Positions 8,546 through 17,507 are shown, counted from the stretch's first letter. The stretch: DNA of 64,000 bases from Mesorhizobium sp. INR15 (GCF_015500075.1 NZ_CP045496.1:2428001-2492000), one strand, 5' to 3'. Numbers and translations: made by a program. Notes: generated by a model from the letters alone, not told the origin.

Positions 8546-9010
8546 CTACCCAACCTTCACCAGTACGGCGCTGTCGAACTCCAGCACCTTGTCGCCGGTC
8601 GAATCAAAAGCTTCCGAGCGCAGCGCCAGCACTCGCCAGCCGGGGCGCGAGGCGATGGGGCGGTGGGAGAGTGCAGCGCGGGTGAAGGTGATTGTCTCTC
8701 CGGCATAGACCGGCTTCAGCCATTTGAGGTTCTTGAAGCCGGGCGAGGGGCCAAATTCCGGCACCGGGCCGCGGCCATCCCAGCCTTCGGCATCCATGCG
8801 GGTTTCGAGGTTCAGCTTCATCCAGGTGGCGGCGGTGTGCCAGCCTGAGGCGCAGAGGCCGCCGAGCACGCTGTTCTTGGCCGCTTCCTCGTCGATATGA
8901 AAGACCTGCGGATCGTATTTCCTGGCGAAGGCCTTGATCGCTTCGGGCTCGAACGTGTGCGAGCCGAGGGAGACGGTGGTGCCGATGCGGAAGAATTCGT
9001 CGAGGGTCAC
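8546..9010 (-). CDS. MaoC-family (R)-hydratase, second of a pair
   Basis: A 154-residue single-domain hot-dog-fold protein of the MaoC dehydratase family, which hydrates or dehydrates enoyl-CoA type substrates. The hydratase signature is FARKYDPQVFHIDEEAAKNS, containing the catalytic Asp and His, followed by GLCASGWHTAA. The GTG start at 9010 overlaps the stop of the upstream MaoC gene by 4 bases (GTGA), so the two are translationally coupled and may form a heterodimer. Upstream codons of the same frame lie inside the partner gene and are not conserved. Confidence 0.85.
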   Translation of the reverse strand: MTLDEFFRIGTTVSLGSHTFEPEAIKAFARKYDPQVFHIDEEAAKNSVLGGLCASGWHTAATWMKLNLETRMDAEGWDGRGPVPEFGPSPGFKNLKWLKPVYAGETITFTRAALSHRPIASRPGWRVLALRSEAFDSTGDKVLEFDSAVLVKVG

Positions 9011-9468
9011 GCCATGGCCTCGCGGGTCAAGAACATGCAGGTGTTTTCGAATTCGAAGACGCTCTCGCCGCGCTGGTTGAACAATTCGCTGCGCATGGTG
9101 ACGAGGCCGATGCCGGGCTTCGATTTCGAGACGCGCCTGGCGAGCACGGTGGTGTTGCCGCTCAGCGTATCGCCTGCCAGAACCGGCTTCTTCCATTTGA
9201 CGTAGTCGACGCCTGGCGCGCCTTGCGAGGTCGAGTCCAGCAGAAAGGCGTCGCACAGCATGCGCATGAACATGGCGCAGGTGTGCCAGCCCGAGGCCGC
9301 CAGCCCGCCGAGGATGCTGGCCTTGCCGGCTTCCTCGTCCAGGTGCATCGGCTGGGCATCGAACTCCTGCGCGAATTCGATGATCTCGGCAGCACTCACC
9401 AGCTTGGTGCCGAGGTCGAGCGACACGCCTTCGTCGAAATCCTCATAGGCCCAGGTTTTTGCAGTCAT
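9007..9468 (-). CDS. MaoC-family (R)-hydratase, first of a pair
   Basis: A 153-residue MaoC hot-dog protein, paralogous to the gene it overlaps. The catalytic segment is FAQEFDAQPMHLDEEAGKAS, followed by LAASGWHTCA, and the pattern WKKPVLAGDTL matches the family. Tandem overlapping MaoC genes suggest a two-subunit hydratase, with both active-site pairs intact. The CoA substrate cannot be read from sequence. Confidence 0.87.
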   Translation of the reverse strand: MTAKTWAYEDFDEGVSLDLGTKLVSAAEIIEFAQEFDAQPMHLDEEAGKASILGGLAASGWHTCAMFMRMLCDAFLLDSTSQGAPGVDYVKWKKPVLAGDTLSGNTTVLARRVSKSKPGIGLVTMRSELFNQRGESVFEFENTCMFLTREAMA

Positions 9469-9609
9469 GGTCCAATCCGGTTCGGAAACCCGCGATCCCG
9501 ATTTTGTTCAAGTCCAATGAGGATCGGGTTCCCGGATGACGGCCAGACGGCGTTTGGTCAAGCGATTTCTGGTGCGCCAGCCCGGCGTTGCCGATGGGAA
9601 GCGGCCTGC

Positions 9610-10584
9610 TCAGAGCCAGCCGCGGCGGCGGAAATACCAGAAGGGCAGGATCGCCGACAGGATCATCAAACCAATAGCGAATGGATAGCCGAGCTCCCAC
9701 TTCAGCTCCGGGATGATGTCGAAATTCATGCCGTAGATCGAGGCGACCAGCGTCGGTGGCAGGAAGATCACCGCTGCCACCGAGAATATCTTGATGATGG
9801 CGTTCTGCTCGATCGAGATCATGCCAAGCGTCGCGTCGAGCAGGAAGGAAATCTTCTGCGACAGGAAGGTGGCGTGATCGGCGAGCGACAGCACGTCGCG
9901 TGACATCGTCTTGATGCGCGCGCGGACATCCTTGCTCATCTTGGTCTGCGTCGCGACATGAGCGAGGAAGCCTGCCAGCCGCTGCAGCGAGATCAGGCTG
10001 TCGCGTACCGAGGAGGCGATGTCCTCCTTGCGGCCAATGGCCTTCAGCAGTTCCTGGAAGTCGCGGTTGCGCTTCGACACCTTGGTCGAGCGCGCCTCGA
10101 AAATGTCGCGCGAAATCGCTTCCACGTCACGGCCGGCGCGCTCGAGGATGTCGGCGAGGCGGTCGACGATCGCCTCCAGCAAGCCGATCAGGATGGTGTC
10201 GCCGCTGGTACAGCCGGTCGCCACCTTCTCGGCACGCAGCGGAAAGGTCTTGAACGCTTTCGGCTCGTGATAGCGCACGGTGATCAGCCGGTTGCCGGCG
10301 AGCGCGAAGGTGACAGGCGACATCAGGGGATCATCGACCTCGGTCTGCGCCGGCAGCGTGGCCGTCATGAAATAGGCGCCGTCCTCGATGTAGAGCCGGC
10401 TGGAAATCTCGATCTCTTCCATCTCTTCGCGGGTCGGAATGGCGACGCCAAGCCAGTTCTCGATCGTGGCCTCTTCTTCCTTGGTCGGATTGATGAGGTC
10501 GGCCCAGACGACCTTGTCGCCATTTGCCACGAGATCGTCGACGACACGCAGGCGATCATTGTCCACGACGAAGGCCTTGATCAT
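9610..10584 (-). CDS. corA: CorA-type magnesium/cobalt transporter
   Basis: A 324-residue CorA family divalent-cation channel. A large cytoplasmic N-terminal domain is followed by a long helix and two C-terminal transmembrane segments. The signature YGMNFDIIPELKWELGYP carries the GMN motif that forms the selectivity filter between them, and the basic tail YFRRRGW ends the protein. It would form a homopentamer in the inner membrane. Mg2+ is the usual substrate; Co2+ and Ni2+ are alternatives. No neighbouring gene is obviously linked, and no Mg-sensing leader is evident upstream. Confidence 0.92.
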   Translation of the reverse strand: MIKAFVVDNDRLRVVDDLVANGDKVVWADLINPTKEEEATIENWLGVAIPTREEMEEIEISSRLYIEDGAYFMTATLPAQTEVDDPLMSPVTFALAGNRLITVRYHEPKAFKTFPLRAEKVATGCTSGDTILIGLLEAIVDRLADILERAGRDVEAISRDIFEARSTKVSKRNRDFQELLKAIGRKEDIASSVRDSLISLQRLAGFLAHVATQTKMSKDVRARIKTMSRDVLSLADHATFLSQKISFLLDATLGMISIEQNAIIKIFSVAAVIFLPPTLVASIYGMNFDIIPELKWELGYPFAIGLMILSAILPFWYFRRRGWL

Positions 10585-10817
10585 CGCCTGATATCCCTTG
10601 CTTGGGTCAAAGGGTGCGTTCTGAGCGGACGCGCTGTTCTGGATGGTACAAGGCGGCGCTTTCGGTGAAAGCGCCAGCCATGTGTCGCAGCCGATTAGAC
10701 CCGTGATGTGACAAGGTCAAGGCGCCCCCTGCCGGCCTCGAAATAGCGGCGCACAAGCCTGCTGCGCGGCCGGATCAAGCAAGGAGACCTTTAATCAGAG
10801 AGTGCACTGATGCGGCT
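10585..10817. other. Intergenic region upstream of corA
   Basis: About 230 bases with no coding potential. It should carry the corA promoter on the minus strand. I could not identify a defined hairpin or leader. Confidence 0.35.
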
Positions 10818-11228
10818 TTACCATTTCGCGAACATCAATGCCGAGATGATGGTCCGCATGAAAGCCAGGAACATTGCCACATAGGCAATTGCCCACAGGG
10901 CGTTGGCGACAAACAGCCAGTCGGGGTCGACCAGATGAATGAAGCGATGCGTCGTCAGATAGCAAGAAGCCGCGAAGATCGCGGTTGCGACCGCGGACCA
11001 CAACAATGACCGCTTTAGGGCGGCGGCGTCCTTGTCGAAGAAACCGGACCCCATCATGTACAGAAAATACAAGCCGACCAATATTGTTGTCACCGAATCT
11101 ATGACCGGCGACCAGTCGGAGTTGATCCAGCCAAGATTTCGGAACGGCTGAAACCAGGGGGCGAACATCGTCGCGATTGTCGCGGGATAGCCTTGCCACC
11201 GGCCAATTGCATCCTTGATGCCGGCCAT
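10818..11228 (-). CDS. Small integral membrane protein of unknown function
   Basis: A 136-residue protein with about four hydrophobic segments, roughly residues 42-62, 74-92, 104-119 and 119-132. The ATG abuts the stop of the upstream gene (TAGATG), implying translational coupling. No motif is recognised. Together with the upstream secreted protein it forms a two-gene unit of unknown function. The base composition is a little less GC-rich than the surroundings. Confidence 0.65.
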   Translation of the reverse strand: MAGIKDAIGRWQGYPATIATMFAPWFQPFRNLGWINSDWSPVIDSVTTILVGLYFLYMMGSGFFDKDAAALKRSLLWSAVATAIFAASCYLTTHRFIHLVDPDWLFVANALWAIAYVAMFLAFMRTIISALMFAKW

Positions 11229-12065
11229 CTAGTTCGCCGCCGGCAGAAGGTATGAAATCGGCAGCGTTGCAATGGATCTGCCGTCCTGGTCGACCAGGCT
11301 GATATCATAGTCGACGAAATCCGCCTGGTTGGCGGCTGTTGCCGCGGCCGTAAAAGATAACTGACCCTTTCCCGGAGCCATGATCCAGCGCTTCTCGGAA
11401 ATCCTGTTCAGCTGATCCAGCGCTTCGCCGTCAAATCGCACGGTAAGCGTTGTCTCCGCGTATTTGGGCGACGGGGCGTTCAGCGTGTAGTCCAATACAT
11501 AGTTGAACGTGGTTCCATCGAATTTCGATGAGAACGAAGCGTCGATGTCCAAGGTGCTTTCGTCGTCCGATGCCACAAGCTGCGTTGAAAATGAATAGAT
11601 GCTTTCCAGAAGGAAACCGCCGGTCTCCTTTATGGCATCCTCGATGGTCTTGCGGAAAGACGGGTCTTTTGCCTCGGACGCCGCGCGACTTGGCTCGCCC
11701 TTATGCGCGAAGTAAGCCGCGTCTATCTTGCTGTCCGAGTTGCCGTAATGCAGCGTCGCTGTGCGGTTTTCGTTCACCTTGTCGACAAAGCCCTGCCCGC
11801 CAACCGTTGGCCTGCCCTTCCTGGCGATGGCTTCCGGGAGGACGCCTTCCCAGTGGTTGCGCAGCTTCTCGGTGGGATCCAGCACCTCGATGCAGCGGCC
11901 ATACATAAAGGCATTGGCCCGCGCTCTGATCCAGCTTTGATAGGAGAAGCGATATGTGCCGTCGTCAGCGGGAACGGCATCCTTTCCGATGCACCAGTCA
12001 TCCGCGAGGGACGGGGCGCAAGCAAGGAGAAGCAGAAGCAAAGACGAGAGAAAGGCCTTGATCAC
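11229..12065 (-). CDS. Hypothetical exported protein, 278 aa
   Basis: The protein begins with a strong Sec signal peptide (VIKAFLSSLLLLLLACAPSL, then ADD). The GTG at 12065 is chosen because GGAGG lies 8 bases upstream and the signal peptide starts there; the frame stays open upstream without likely signal sequence. The mature part is mixed alpha/beta with acidic stretches and repeated short beta-like segments (TFNYVLDYTLNAPSPKYAET). I do not recognise the fold. The LLACAPS stretch loosely resembles a lipobox, so lipidation is possible. It is directly followed by a membrane protein gene. Confidence 0.6.
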   Translation of the reverse strand: MIKAFLSSLLLLLLACAPSLADDWCIGKDAVPADDGTYRFSYQSWIRARANAFMYGRCIEVLDPTEKLRNHWEGVLPEAIARKGRPTVGGQGFVDKVNENRTATLHYGNSDSKIDAAYFAHKGEPSRAASEAKDPSFRKTIEDAIKETGGFLLESIYSFSTQLVASDDESTLDIDASFSSKFDGTTFNYVLDYTLNAPSPKYAETTLTVRFDGEALDQLNRISEKRWIMAPGKGQLSFTAAATAANQADFVDYDISLVDQDGRSIATLPISYLLPAAN

Positions 12066-12145
12066 CAGCTCGACCCTCCGACTGTCGCGGAGACTTGCAC
12101 AGCTGCGTCCGCAAGACAATTGCCATGGCGAATGGGCTCTAATGA

Positions 12146-12940
12146 TCAGAAGAATTCGTCAAGAAGCCGATACCATGAAAGCTTGCCAGGATCGACACCG
12201 CTTGAGCCGTACCGCTCGAGGAACGGCTTTTCCCACGCTTCGCCGAGATTGTAGCGGATGCTCCAGCATGCAAGCGCCAGGTCCTGGTGGCGGTCCGCGA
12301 TGCCGAGCCTGCCGCAGTCGATAAAGCCGCTGAAGCGATTGTCAGCGACCATGAAATTCGGCATGCAGGCGTCGCCATGGGTGACGACCAGATCCTCACT
12401 GTCCGGCTTTTGCGCCTGAAGTTCGGCGAAGGCCTTTGCAGCGGTCCATCCCAGCCTTTCGTCGTCGAAATCCGTCTCATCGACCTCGCCCGCCTCCATG
12501 CGTGCCCGCGCGATGGCGATCCGCCGGTCGAGGCTGTGGTCGAAGGGACAAGCGCTGATATCGAGGGCATGAAGCCGGCGCAGCGCATCGGCCATGATGC
12601 CGATCGATGTCGCGGCATCGATCGGCTGCGCCGACACCAGGTCACGCCCGGGGACCGCCGACATCAGCAGCCAGTCATGACCGGCGTGGGTTTCGAAGGC
12701 GATGACTTCAGGGCAATCGATATCCTGCCGGCCAAGCCAGCGCAGGCGGGCCGCCTCGTCGGCCAGTTCGGCAAAGGGGCCGCCCGGCTCGATTTTCAGG
12801 AATAGCGTGGGCTTGCCCTTTGCCTCCAGGCGGAACACGCCGGCCTGCGACTGGCCGATCGTCTGCCGGTTCCAGCCATGACCGGAGATCAGGCCGCGCA
12901 GGCCTTCCGGCAAGTCCGGATCAAGGGAACCGCGCGACAT
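12146..12940 (-). CDS. APH(3')-type aminoglycoside phosphotransferase homologue
   Basis: A 264-residue kinase-fold protein close to the APH(3')-II group. The ATP-binding lysine is in FLKI (about K49). The catalytic loop VVTHGDACMPNFM has D190 and N195, the metal-binding FIDCGRLGIADRHQD has D208, and the C-terminus LLDEFF keeps the terminal Phe that is invariant in APH(3') enzymes. By family it would phosphorylate the 3'-hydroxyl of kanamycin/neomycin-type antibiotics with ATP; actual substrate is unproven. It sits between an unknown exported protein and ychF, with no mobile-element signature nearby, so it looks like a resident chromosomal gene. Confidence 0.85.
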   Translation of the reverse strand: MSRGSLDPDLPEGLRGLISGHGWNRQTIGQSQAGVFRLEAKGKPTLFLKIEPGGPFAELADEAARLRWLGRQDIDCPEVIAFETHAGHDWLLMSAVPGRDLVSAQPIDAATSIGIMADALRRLHALDISACPFDHSLDRRIAIARARMEAGEVDETDFDDERLGWTAAKAFAELQAQKPDSEDLVVTHGDACMPNFMVADNRFSGFIDCGRLGIADRHQDLALACWSIRYNLGEAWEKPFLERYGSSGVDPGKLSWYRLLDEFF

Positions 12941-12958
12941 CGCCGAACGGGCAGGGGC

Positions 12959-14062
12959 TCAGGTGTTGAACTTGAACAGCAGGACGTCGCCATCCTGGAC
13001 GACATATTCCTTGCCTTCGTCGCGTGCCTTGCCGGCTTCCTTGGCCGCCACTTCGCCACCCAGCGTGATGTAGTCGTTGTAGGCGATGGTCTGGGCGCGG
13101 ATGAAGCCGCGTTCGAAATCGGTGTGGATGACACCGGCCGCCTGCGGGGCCTTGTCGCCCTTGTGGATGGTCCAGGCGCGCGTCTCCTTCGGCCCGGCGG
13201 TGAAGTAGGTGATCAGGTGCAACAGATCGTAGCCGGCGCGGATGACCTTGTTCAGGCCGGGCTCATCGAGGCCAAGCGAGGACAGGAACTCCATTTCCTC
13301 CTCGTCGGAGAGCTGGGCGACTTCGGCCTCGATCGCAGCCGAGATCACCACGGTGCCGGCGCCCTGCGCGGTGGCCATCGCTTCGACCGCTTTGGTGTGA
13401 GCGTTGCCGGTTGCGGCGTCGGCTTCGGCGACGTTGCAGACATAAAGCACGGGATGCGACGTCAACAGGTTCAGGCCCTGCAGGATGCGCAGGTCTTCCG
13501 CCGCGATGCCCTTGAGCAGGATGCGGGTCGGCTTGCCGGCCTGCAGCAGCTCAAGCGCCGCTTCCATCATCGGCAGGACGGTCATCGCTTCCTTGTCCTT
13601 CGAGCCGGCGCGCTTGCGGAACTGCACGATGCGGCGTTCAAGGCTGTCGAGATCGGCGAGCATCAGCTCGGTCTCAACAGTCTCGGCGTCAGCGACCGGG
13701 TTAATGCGGCCTTCGACATGGGTGATGTCGTCATCCTCGAAGCAGCGCAGCACATGAATGATGGCATCGACCTCGCGGATGTTGGCGAGGAACTGGTTGC
13801 CCAGTCCTTCGCCCTTCGAGGCGCCGCGCACCAGGCCGGCGATGTCGACGAAGGAGATGCGGGTCGGGATGATCTCCTTCGACTTGGCGATGGCCGCGAT
13901 CTTCTGCAGGCGCTGGTCCGGCACGGCCACTTCGCCGGTGTTCGGTTCGATGGTGCAGAACGGATAGTTGGCGGCCTGTGCCGCTGCAGTCCTGGTCAGC
14001 GCGTTGAAAAGCGTCGACTTGCCGACGTTGGGCAAGCCAACGATGCCGCATTTGAAACCCAT
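12959..14062 (-). CDS. ychF: Redox-regulated ATPase/GTPase YchF
   Basis: An Obg-family P-loop protein of 367 aa, the normal YchF length. G1 is GLPNVGKST near the N-terminus, the switch region ISFVDIAGLVRGASKGEGLG follows, and a coiled-coil insertion precedes the C-terminal TGS domain (FERGFIRAQTIAYNDY). YchF binds ATP in preference to GTP and associates with ribosomes. The start is the ATG at 14062 immediately before GFKCGIVG; 23 upstream codons are open but not conserved. In many alpha-proteobacteria ychF lies near pth and rplY, as here. Confidence 0.96.
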   Translation of the reverse strand: MGFKCGIVGLPNVGKSTLFNALTRTAAAQAANYPFCTIEPNTGEVAVPDQRLQKIAAIAKSKEIIPTRISFVDIAGLVRGASKGEGLGNQFLANIREVDAIIHVLRCFEDDDITHVEGRINPVADAETVETELMLADLDSLERRIVQFRKRAGSKDKEAMTVLPMMEAALELLQAGKPTRILLKGIAAEDLRILQGLNLLTSHPVLYVCNVAEADAATGNAHTKAVEAMATAQGAGTVVISAAIEAEVAQLSDEEEMEFLSSLGLDEPGLNKVIRAGYDLLHLITYFTAGPKETRAWTIHKGDKAPQAAGVIHTDFERGFIRAQTIAYNDYITLGGEVAAKEAGKARDEGKEYVVQDGDVLLFKFNT

Positions 14063-14270
14063 TTTGTCCGGTCCTATCGGGAAATCTAGAAATTTGATCA
14101 GGCTATGGGCGATCGGGCCTGACATCGTCAAGCCCTACGCGCCATCTGGGCCGGTGATCGGCGAGCGATCGGACCCCGAGGTATCACGCGTTCGTCAATA
14201 CGGCGTGATGCGGGCATGCGCTAATTTAGCTGGTCGCATGACGACAGTTTTCACCAGAGGGAGTTCTGAC

Positions 14271-14537
14271 ATGAGCGAGTTCAAGCTTTCCCGTCGTGAC
14301 AGTCTGCGTAATATTGCAGTGCTTGGCGTGGCCGGAGCCGCCGCTGCGGCGTTTGCCACGGTGCCGGCCGAAGCCGCGCAACCGCATATGAGCAAGGCCC
14401 TGTCAGATCTCCAGGCCGCGCTCAACCAGCTGCAGGCGGCCCTTCCGGACAAGGGGGGCCATCGTGTAAAGGCCATGGAATTGGTCAAGGGCGCGATTGA
14501 CGAGACGGCGAAGGGCATGGCCGTCGGCGCGATGTAA
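14271..14537 (+). CDS. Small Tat-signal protein of unknown function
   Basis: An 88-residue protein with a twin-arginine-like signal (LSRRDSLRNIAVLGVAGAAAAAFA) and probable cleavage after AEA near residue 35. The mature part is only about 50 residues and is amphipathic helical (KALSDLQAALNQLQAAL, then a Lys/Glu-rich helix). The ATG has GAGGGAG about 8 bases upstream. No domain is recognised. A folded Tat substrate this small is unusual unless it travels with a partner. Confidence 0.65.
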   Translation: MSEFKLSRRDSLRNIAVLGVAGAAAAAFATVPAEAAQPHMSKALSDLQAALNQLQAALPDKGGHRVKAMELVKGAIDETAKGMAVGAM

Positions 14538-14583
14538 TTTGCGTGGCCGGCGTTGAGCTTTTGTAGACGCAGCGCCGGCTGCT

Positions 14584-15306
14584 TCAATCTTTTCCGAACA
14601 GCTTCTTCAGCATGGCGGCCATCGGGCCGCTTTCCGGCAGCTTGACGACAGGCTGCTGCGGGCGCGCCTGGCGCACGTGGCTTTGCTGCTTGGGCGCCTG
14701 CTGCTTTTGCGCCGGCTTTTCCGGTTCTGGAGCTGACTTGCCCTGCACGCTGAGAGCGGCCTTGTTCATGAAACCGGATTCATCACCCTTGACGATCATC
14801 GCGGCATTGTCGGCGATTGCCTCGAGCAGCGGTTCCAGCCACTCGCGGTCAGCCTTGTCGAAATCGCCCAGCACATGGTGCTGGACCATTTCCTTGACGC
14901 CGGGGTGGCCGACGCCGATGCGCACGCGGCGGTAGGTGTTGCCGACATGGCCGTCGATAGAACGGATGCCGTTGTGGCCGCCGGCTCCGCCGCCGGTCTT
15001 GATGCGCAGCTTGCCATCGGCGAGGTCGATCTCGTCGTAGAAGACGGTGAGGGCCGGGGGCTCAAGCTTGTAGAAGCGCAGCGCTTCCCCGACCGACTGG
15101 CCGGACAGGTTCATGAAGGTCTGCGGCTTGATCAAGACGATCTTCTCGCCGCCGAGCGTGCCTTCAGAAATCAGGCCCTGGAACTTCTTCGACCAGGGCG
15201 AAAACGAATGGCGGCGGACGATTGCGTCCGCCGCCATGAAGCCGACATTGTGCCGGTTGTTGGCATATTTCGCGCCCGGATTGCCGAGACCTGCAAAGAG
15301 CAGCAT
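14584..15306 (-). CDS. pth: Peptidyl-tRNA hydrolase
   Basis: Releases tRNA from peptidyl-tRNA that dropped off the ribosome. The N-terminal motif LFAGLGNPGAKYANNRHNVGF contains the catalytic His, and GGAGGHNGIRSI and the Asp in RIGVGHP are in place. The enzyme core is about 190 residues; this protein is 240 aa because of a Pro/Gln/Lys-rich tail (about residues 192-240), as is common in rhizobia. It lies 23 bases downstream of rplY on the same strand, forming the usual rplY-pth unit. Confidence 0.96.
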   Translation of the reverse strand: MLLFAGLGNPGAKYANNRHNVGFMAADAIVRRHSFSPWSKKFQGLISEGTLGGEKIVLIKPQTFMNLSGQSVGEALRFYKLEPPALTVFYDEIDLADGKLRIKTGGGAGGHNGIRSIDGHVGNTYRRVRIGVGHPGVKEMVQHHVLGDFDKADREWLEPLLEAIADNAAMIVKGDESGFMNKAALSVQGKSAPEPEKPAQKQQAPKQQSHVRQARPQQPVVKLPESGPMAAMLKKLFGKD

Positions 15307-15329
15307 CGTCTTCTCCGGGTGGAAGGGTC

Positions 15330-15971
15330 TTACTTCTCTTCGGCGGCAGGAGCCGCTTCAGGTGCAGCCGCTTCAGCCGTCTCTTCCGTCTCCGGCTTCA
15401 TCGCCGACGAACCGGCAATGGTGGCGACGGTGAAGTCGCGGTCGGAGATCACCGGCTTGACGCCGGCCGGCAGCTTGACGGCCGAGATATGGATCGAGTC
15501 ACCAATGTTTGTGCCGGTGAGATCGATCGTGATGAATTCCGGGATCGCATTGGCCGGGCAGTGGAACTCGACTTCGTGACGCACGATGTTGAGCACGCCG
15601 CCGCGCTTGATGCCGGGCGACTTGTCTTCATTGATGAAGTGGACAGGCACGTCGACATTGACTTCGGTGTCCTTGCCGATGCGCAGGAAATCCACATGCA
15701 TCGGGAAGTCCTTGACCGGGTCGAGCTGGAAGTCCTTCGGCAGGACCTGGATCTTCTTGCCGTCGAGGTCGATCGTGGCGATCGTGGTCAGGAACCCGCC
15801 GCCATGAATCTTGTAGAAGACGTCCTTGTAGGTGAGCGAGATAGCCAGGGGAGGCTGCTTGTCACCATAGATTACCGCAGGCACTTTACCTTCGCGGCGA
15901 ACTGCACGGGCGGACCCCTTACCGACCTGTTCGCGCGCTTCGGCCTTGAGCTCGTAAGTATCGTGGCTCAT
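15330..15971 (-). CDS. rplY: 50S ribosomal protein L25/general stress protein Ctc
   Basis: A two-domain CTC-type L25 of 213 aa: an N-terminal 5S-rRNA-binding domain (ELKAEAREQVGKGSARAVRR), then a beta-rich domain and an acidic Ala/Glu tail. The sequence VPAVIYGDKQPPLAISL is characteristic. It binds 5S rRNA in the large subunit. It is the first gene of a unit with pth. The region upstream (15972-16242) must carry the promoter. Confidence 0.95.
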   Translation of the reverse strand: MSHDTYELKAEAREQVGKGSARAVRREGKVPAVIYGDKQPPLAISLTYKDVFYKIHGGGFLTTIATIDLDGKKIQVLPKDFQLDPVKDFPMHVDFLRIGKDTEVNVDVPVHFINEDKSPGIKRGGVLNIVRHEVEFHCPANAIPEFITIDLTGTNIGDSIHISAVKLPAGVKPVISDRDFTVATIAGSSAMKPETEETAEAAAPEAAPAAEEK

Positions 15972-16242
15972 GGTATTTCCTTTCGCGTTGTTCTGGAGCG
16001 TTCGCGGCAGGCGAGGTGCCTGGGCCGTAAACGTCGAAAGCCGCCGGGCCTGGATGATCCAGCTTTAAAAACCGCACTCGTCATGCGGATCTTGTTCGGG
16101 ATCATGCGGGAAGGCAGCCTTCCGCCGCGTTGCCTCCAAGGGTGTCTACGCGGGTGGCGGCTCTATAGCGGAAGGCGGCTGGCGGTGCAAGTCAAAGGCA
16201 ATGGGCAGAACGTCATGCCGCTGGCGTGGTCCTGTGCGGTCG
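15972..16242. promoter_or_regulatory. Intergenic region upstream of rplY
   Basis: About 270 bases between rplY and the methyltransferase gene, both on the minus strand. It holds the rplY promoter and the 3' flank of the methyltransferase gene. I see no gene and no clean T-tailed terminator. Confidence 0.35.
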
Positions 16243-17277
16243 TTACACGAGCTTTTTGATGACGGCGTAAAGGACGTTGCGGTTCTCGCCAAAGAACACC
16301 TGAGCCTCGACGGTGTTGCGGTCGACGCTGGCATTGACGATGTTCCACATATCAACCTCCGACCGCAGCAGCAGAACCCAGTCCATGAACGTTTCCCGGT
16401 AGCCGGCGTCGGAATTGGGATCGGCGTAGTTCGCGAACAGGAATGTGCCGTTCGGCTTCAGCATCTGCAGGCAAGTCTTGGTGAGCTTCACGGCGACGTT
16501 GTGCTGCAGGTAGTCATAGAGGCCGGAGGCGTAGATGAGGTCGAACTTGCCCATCTTGTGCCCCCTGGCAAGCACGGTCCGCACCGAGCCGTCGACGGCC
16601 TCGACCGCCGTGCCCTGGAAGTCGCGCGCGATCAATCCAACGCTCTGGGGATCCTGATCCAGCGCAACCCAGCGCTTGAGACGGCGCTCCGCCAGGGCCA
16701 CCGAACGGTTGGCTTCCCTGAGATGGCCGGCCGCGATCGCCAGCACCTCGGTTTGTGGTCCGCTTTTGTCCGCGGCCTCGTCGACGTAGCGGGTCAAAAG
16801 ATCGCGCCGTTCCCGTGCCGCGACGCATGAGGGTACGTTCTGGGTATAGCTATAGAGTGCCTTCCCGATTTCCGATGCATTGGCCACGCTCTCGGCCACG
16901 TGCGGATCGCAATAGATATAGTCGAGTAACTGCGCGTCACCGGAGTAACCCCTGGGCTTGGTGAAGGACCAGTGCGTGAGCGGATCCTGGAGAAAATACT
17001 CCATGATCGGATGGCCTTGCGCCACCGGTATCAATGCCTGCCAGACATCAGGATGAAGCCTGGAATGCATTGCTTCGAGATGCGACATCAGGCGGCGAAT
17101 GACCTCGGCGGGGTCTTTTTCTTGTCCGATTTGCTGATGTGTCGTGTGGAGGACGAGCGCCAGTTCGATGCGAGCAGTTTCGAATGCTTCGCGGTGATGC
17201 TCGATATTGCTTCGACGGTGACTGCCGGCGATCATTTCGGCAGTGATCAGACTTTTTCCATCAAAGACGGTTTGCAC
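16243..17277 (-). CDS. Class I SAM-dependent methyltransferase
   Basis: A 344-residue protein. The N-terminal ~110 residues are helical. The motif SFTKPRGYSGDAQLLDYIY (about 105-123) is the hallmark of a family sometimes annotated as extracellular-factor (3-hydroxypalmitate methyl ester) synthesis proteins. The Rossmann-type SAM domain follows, with motif I degenerate at EVLAIAAGHLREA, an acidic residue in WVALDQDPQS, and the motif KFDLIYASGLYDYL. Membership of the PhcB-like group is by resemblance only. It is transcribed divergently from a GGDEF-EAL gene across 230 bases, which suggests a shared signalling role. Confidence 0.75.
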   Translation of the reverse strand: MQTVFDGKSLITAEMIAGSHRRSNIEHHREAFETARIELALVLHTTHQQIGQEKDPAEVIRRLMSHLEAMHSRLHPDVWQALIPVAQGHPIMEYFLQDPLTHWSFTKPRGYSGDAQLLDYIYCDPHVAESVANASEIGKALYSYTQNVPSCVAARERRDLLTRYVDEAADKSGPQTEVLAIAAGHLREANRSVALAERRLKRWVALDQDPQSVGLIARDFQGTAVEAVDGSVRTVLARGHKMGKFDLIYASGLYDYLQHNVAVKLTKTCLQMLKPNGTFLFANYADPNSDAGYRETFMDWVLLLRSEVDMWNIVNASVDRNTVEAQVFFGENRNVLYAVIKKLV

Positions 17278-17507
17278 ACCCAGACTCCATAGTTAACAGT
17301 CAGTTAACTTATTGCGTAGAATGCTTGATTTGCCAATGTCAGCTCGGGAACATTTTAACGATATGATTAATTTCCCGATAACCATCTTGGATCGTTGAAT
17401 TTTTCAGGGGCGAAATCCGGTTCGAGTTAACGGAAACTTGTCTCGGTCTGCTGCATTTATTAGAGCGGCGTCATAGATCACCGTCACGTCGCAAGGAGTT
17501 GGCCCGC
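17278..17507. promoter_or_regulatory. Divergent promoter region, methyltransferase / GGDEF-EAL
   Basis: About 230 bases, clearly more AT-rich than the flanking genes (for example the stretch taacgatatgattaatttcc near 17355). It should contain both divergent promoters. AAGGAG at 17493-17498 is the likely ribosome binding site of the GGDEF-EAL gene. Confidence 0.5.

Noticed and set aside
12878..14089. Open frame of 403 codons opposite ychF
   Set aside because: Antisense to the G1 and TGS regions of YchF; no independent ribosome site or motif.
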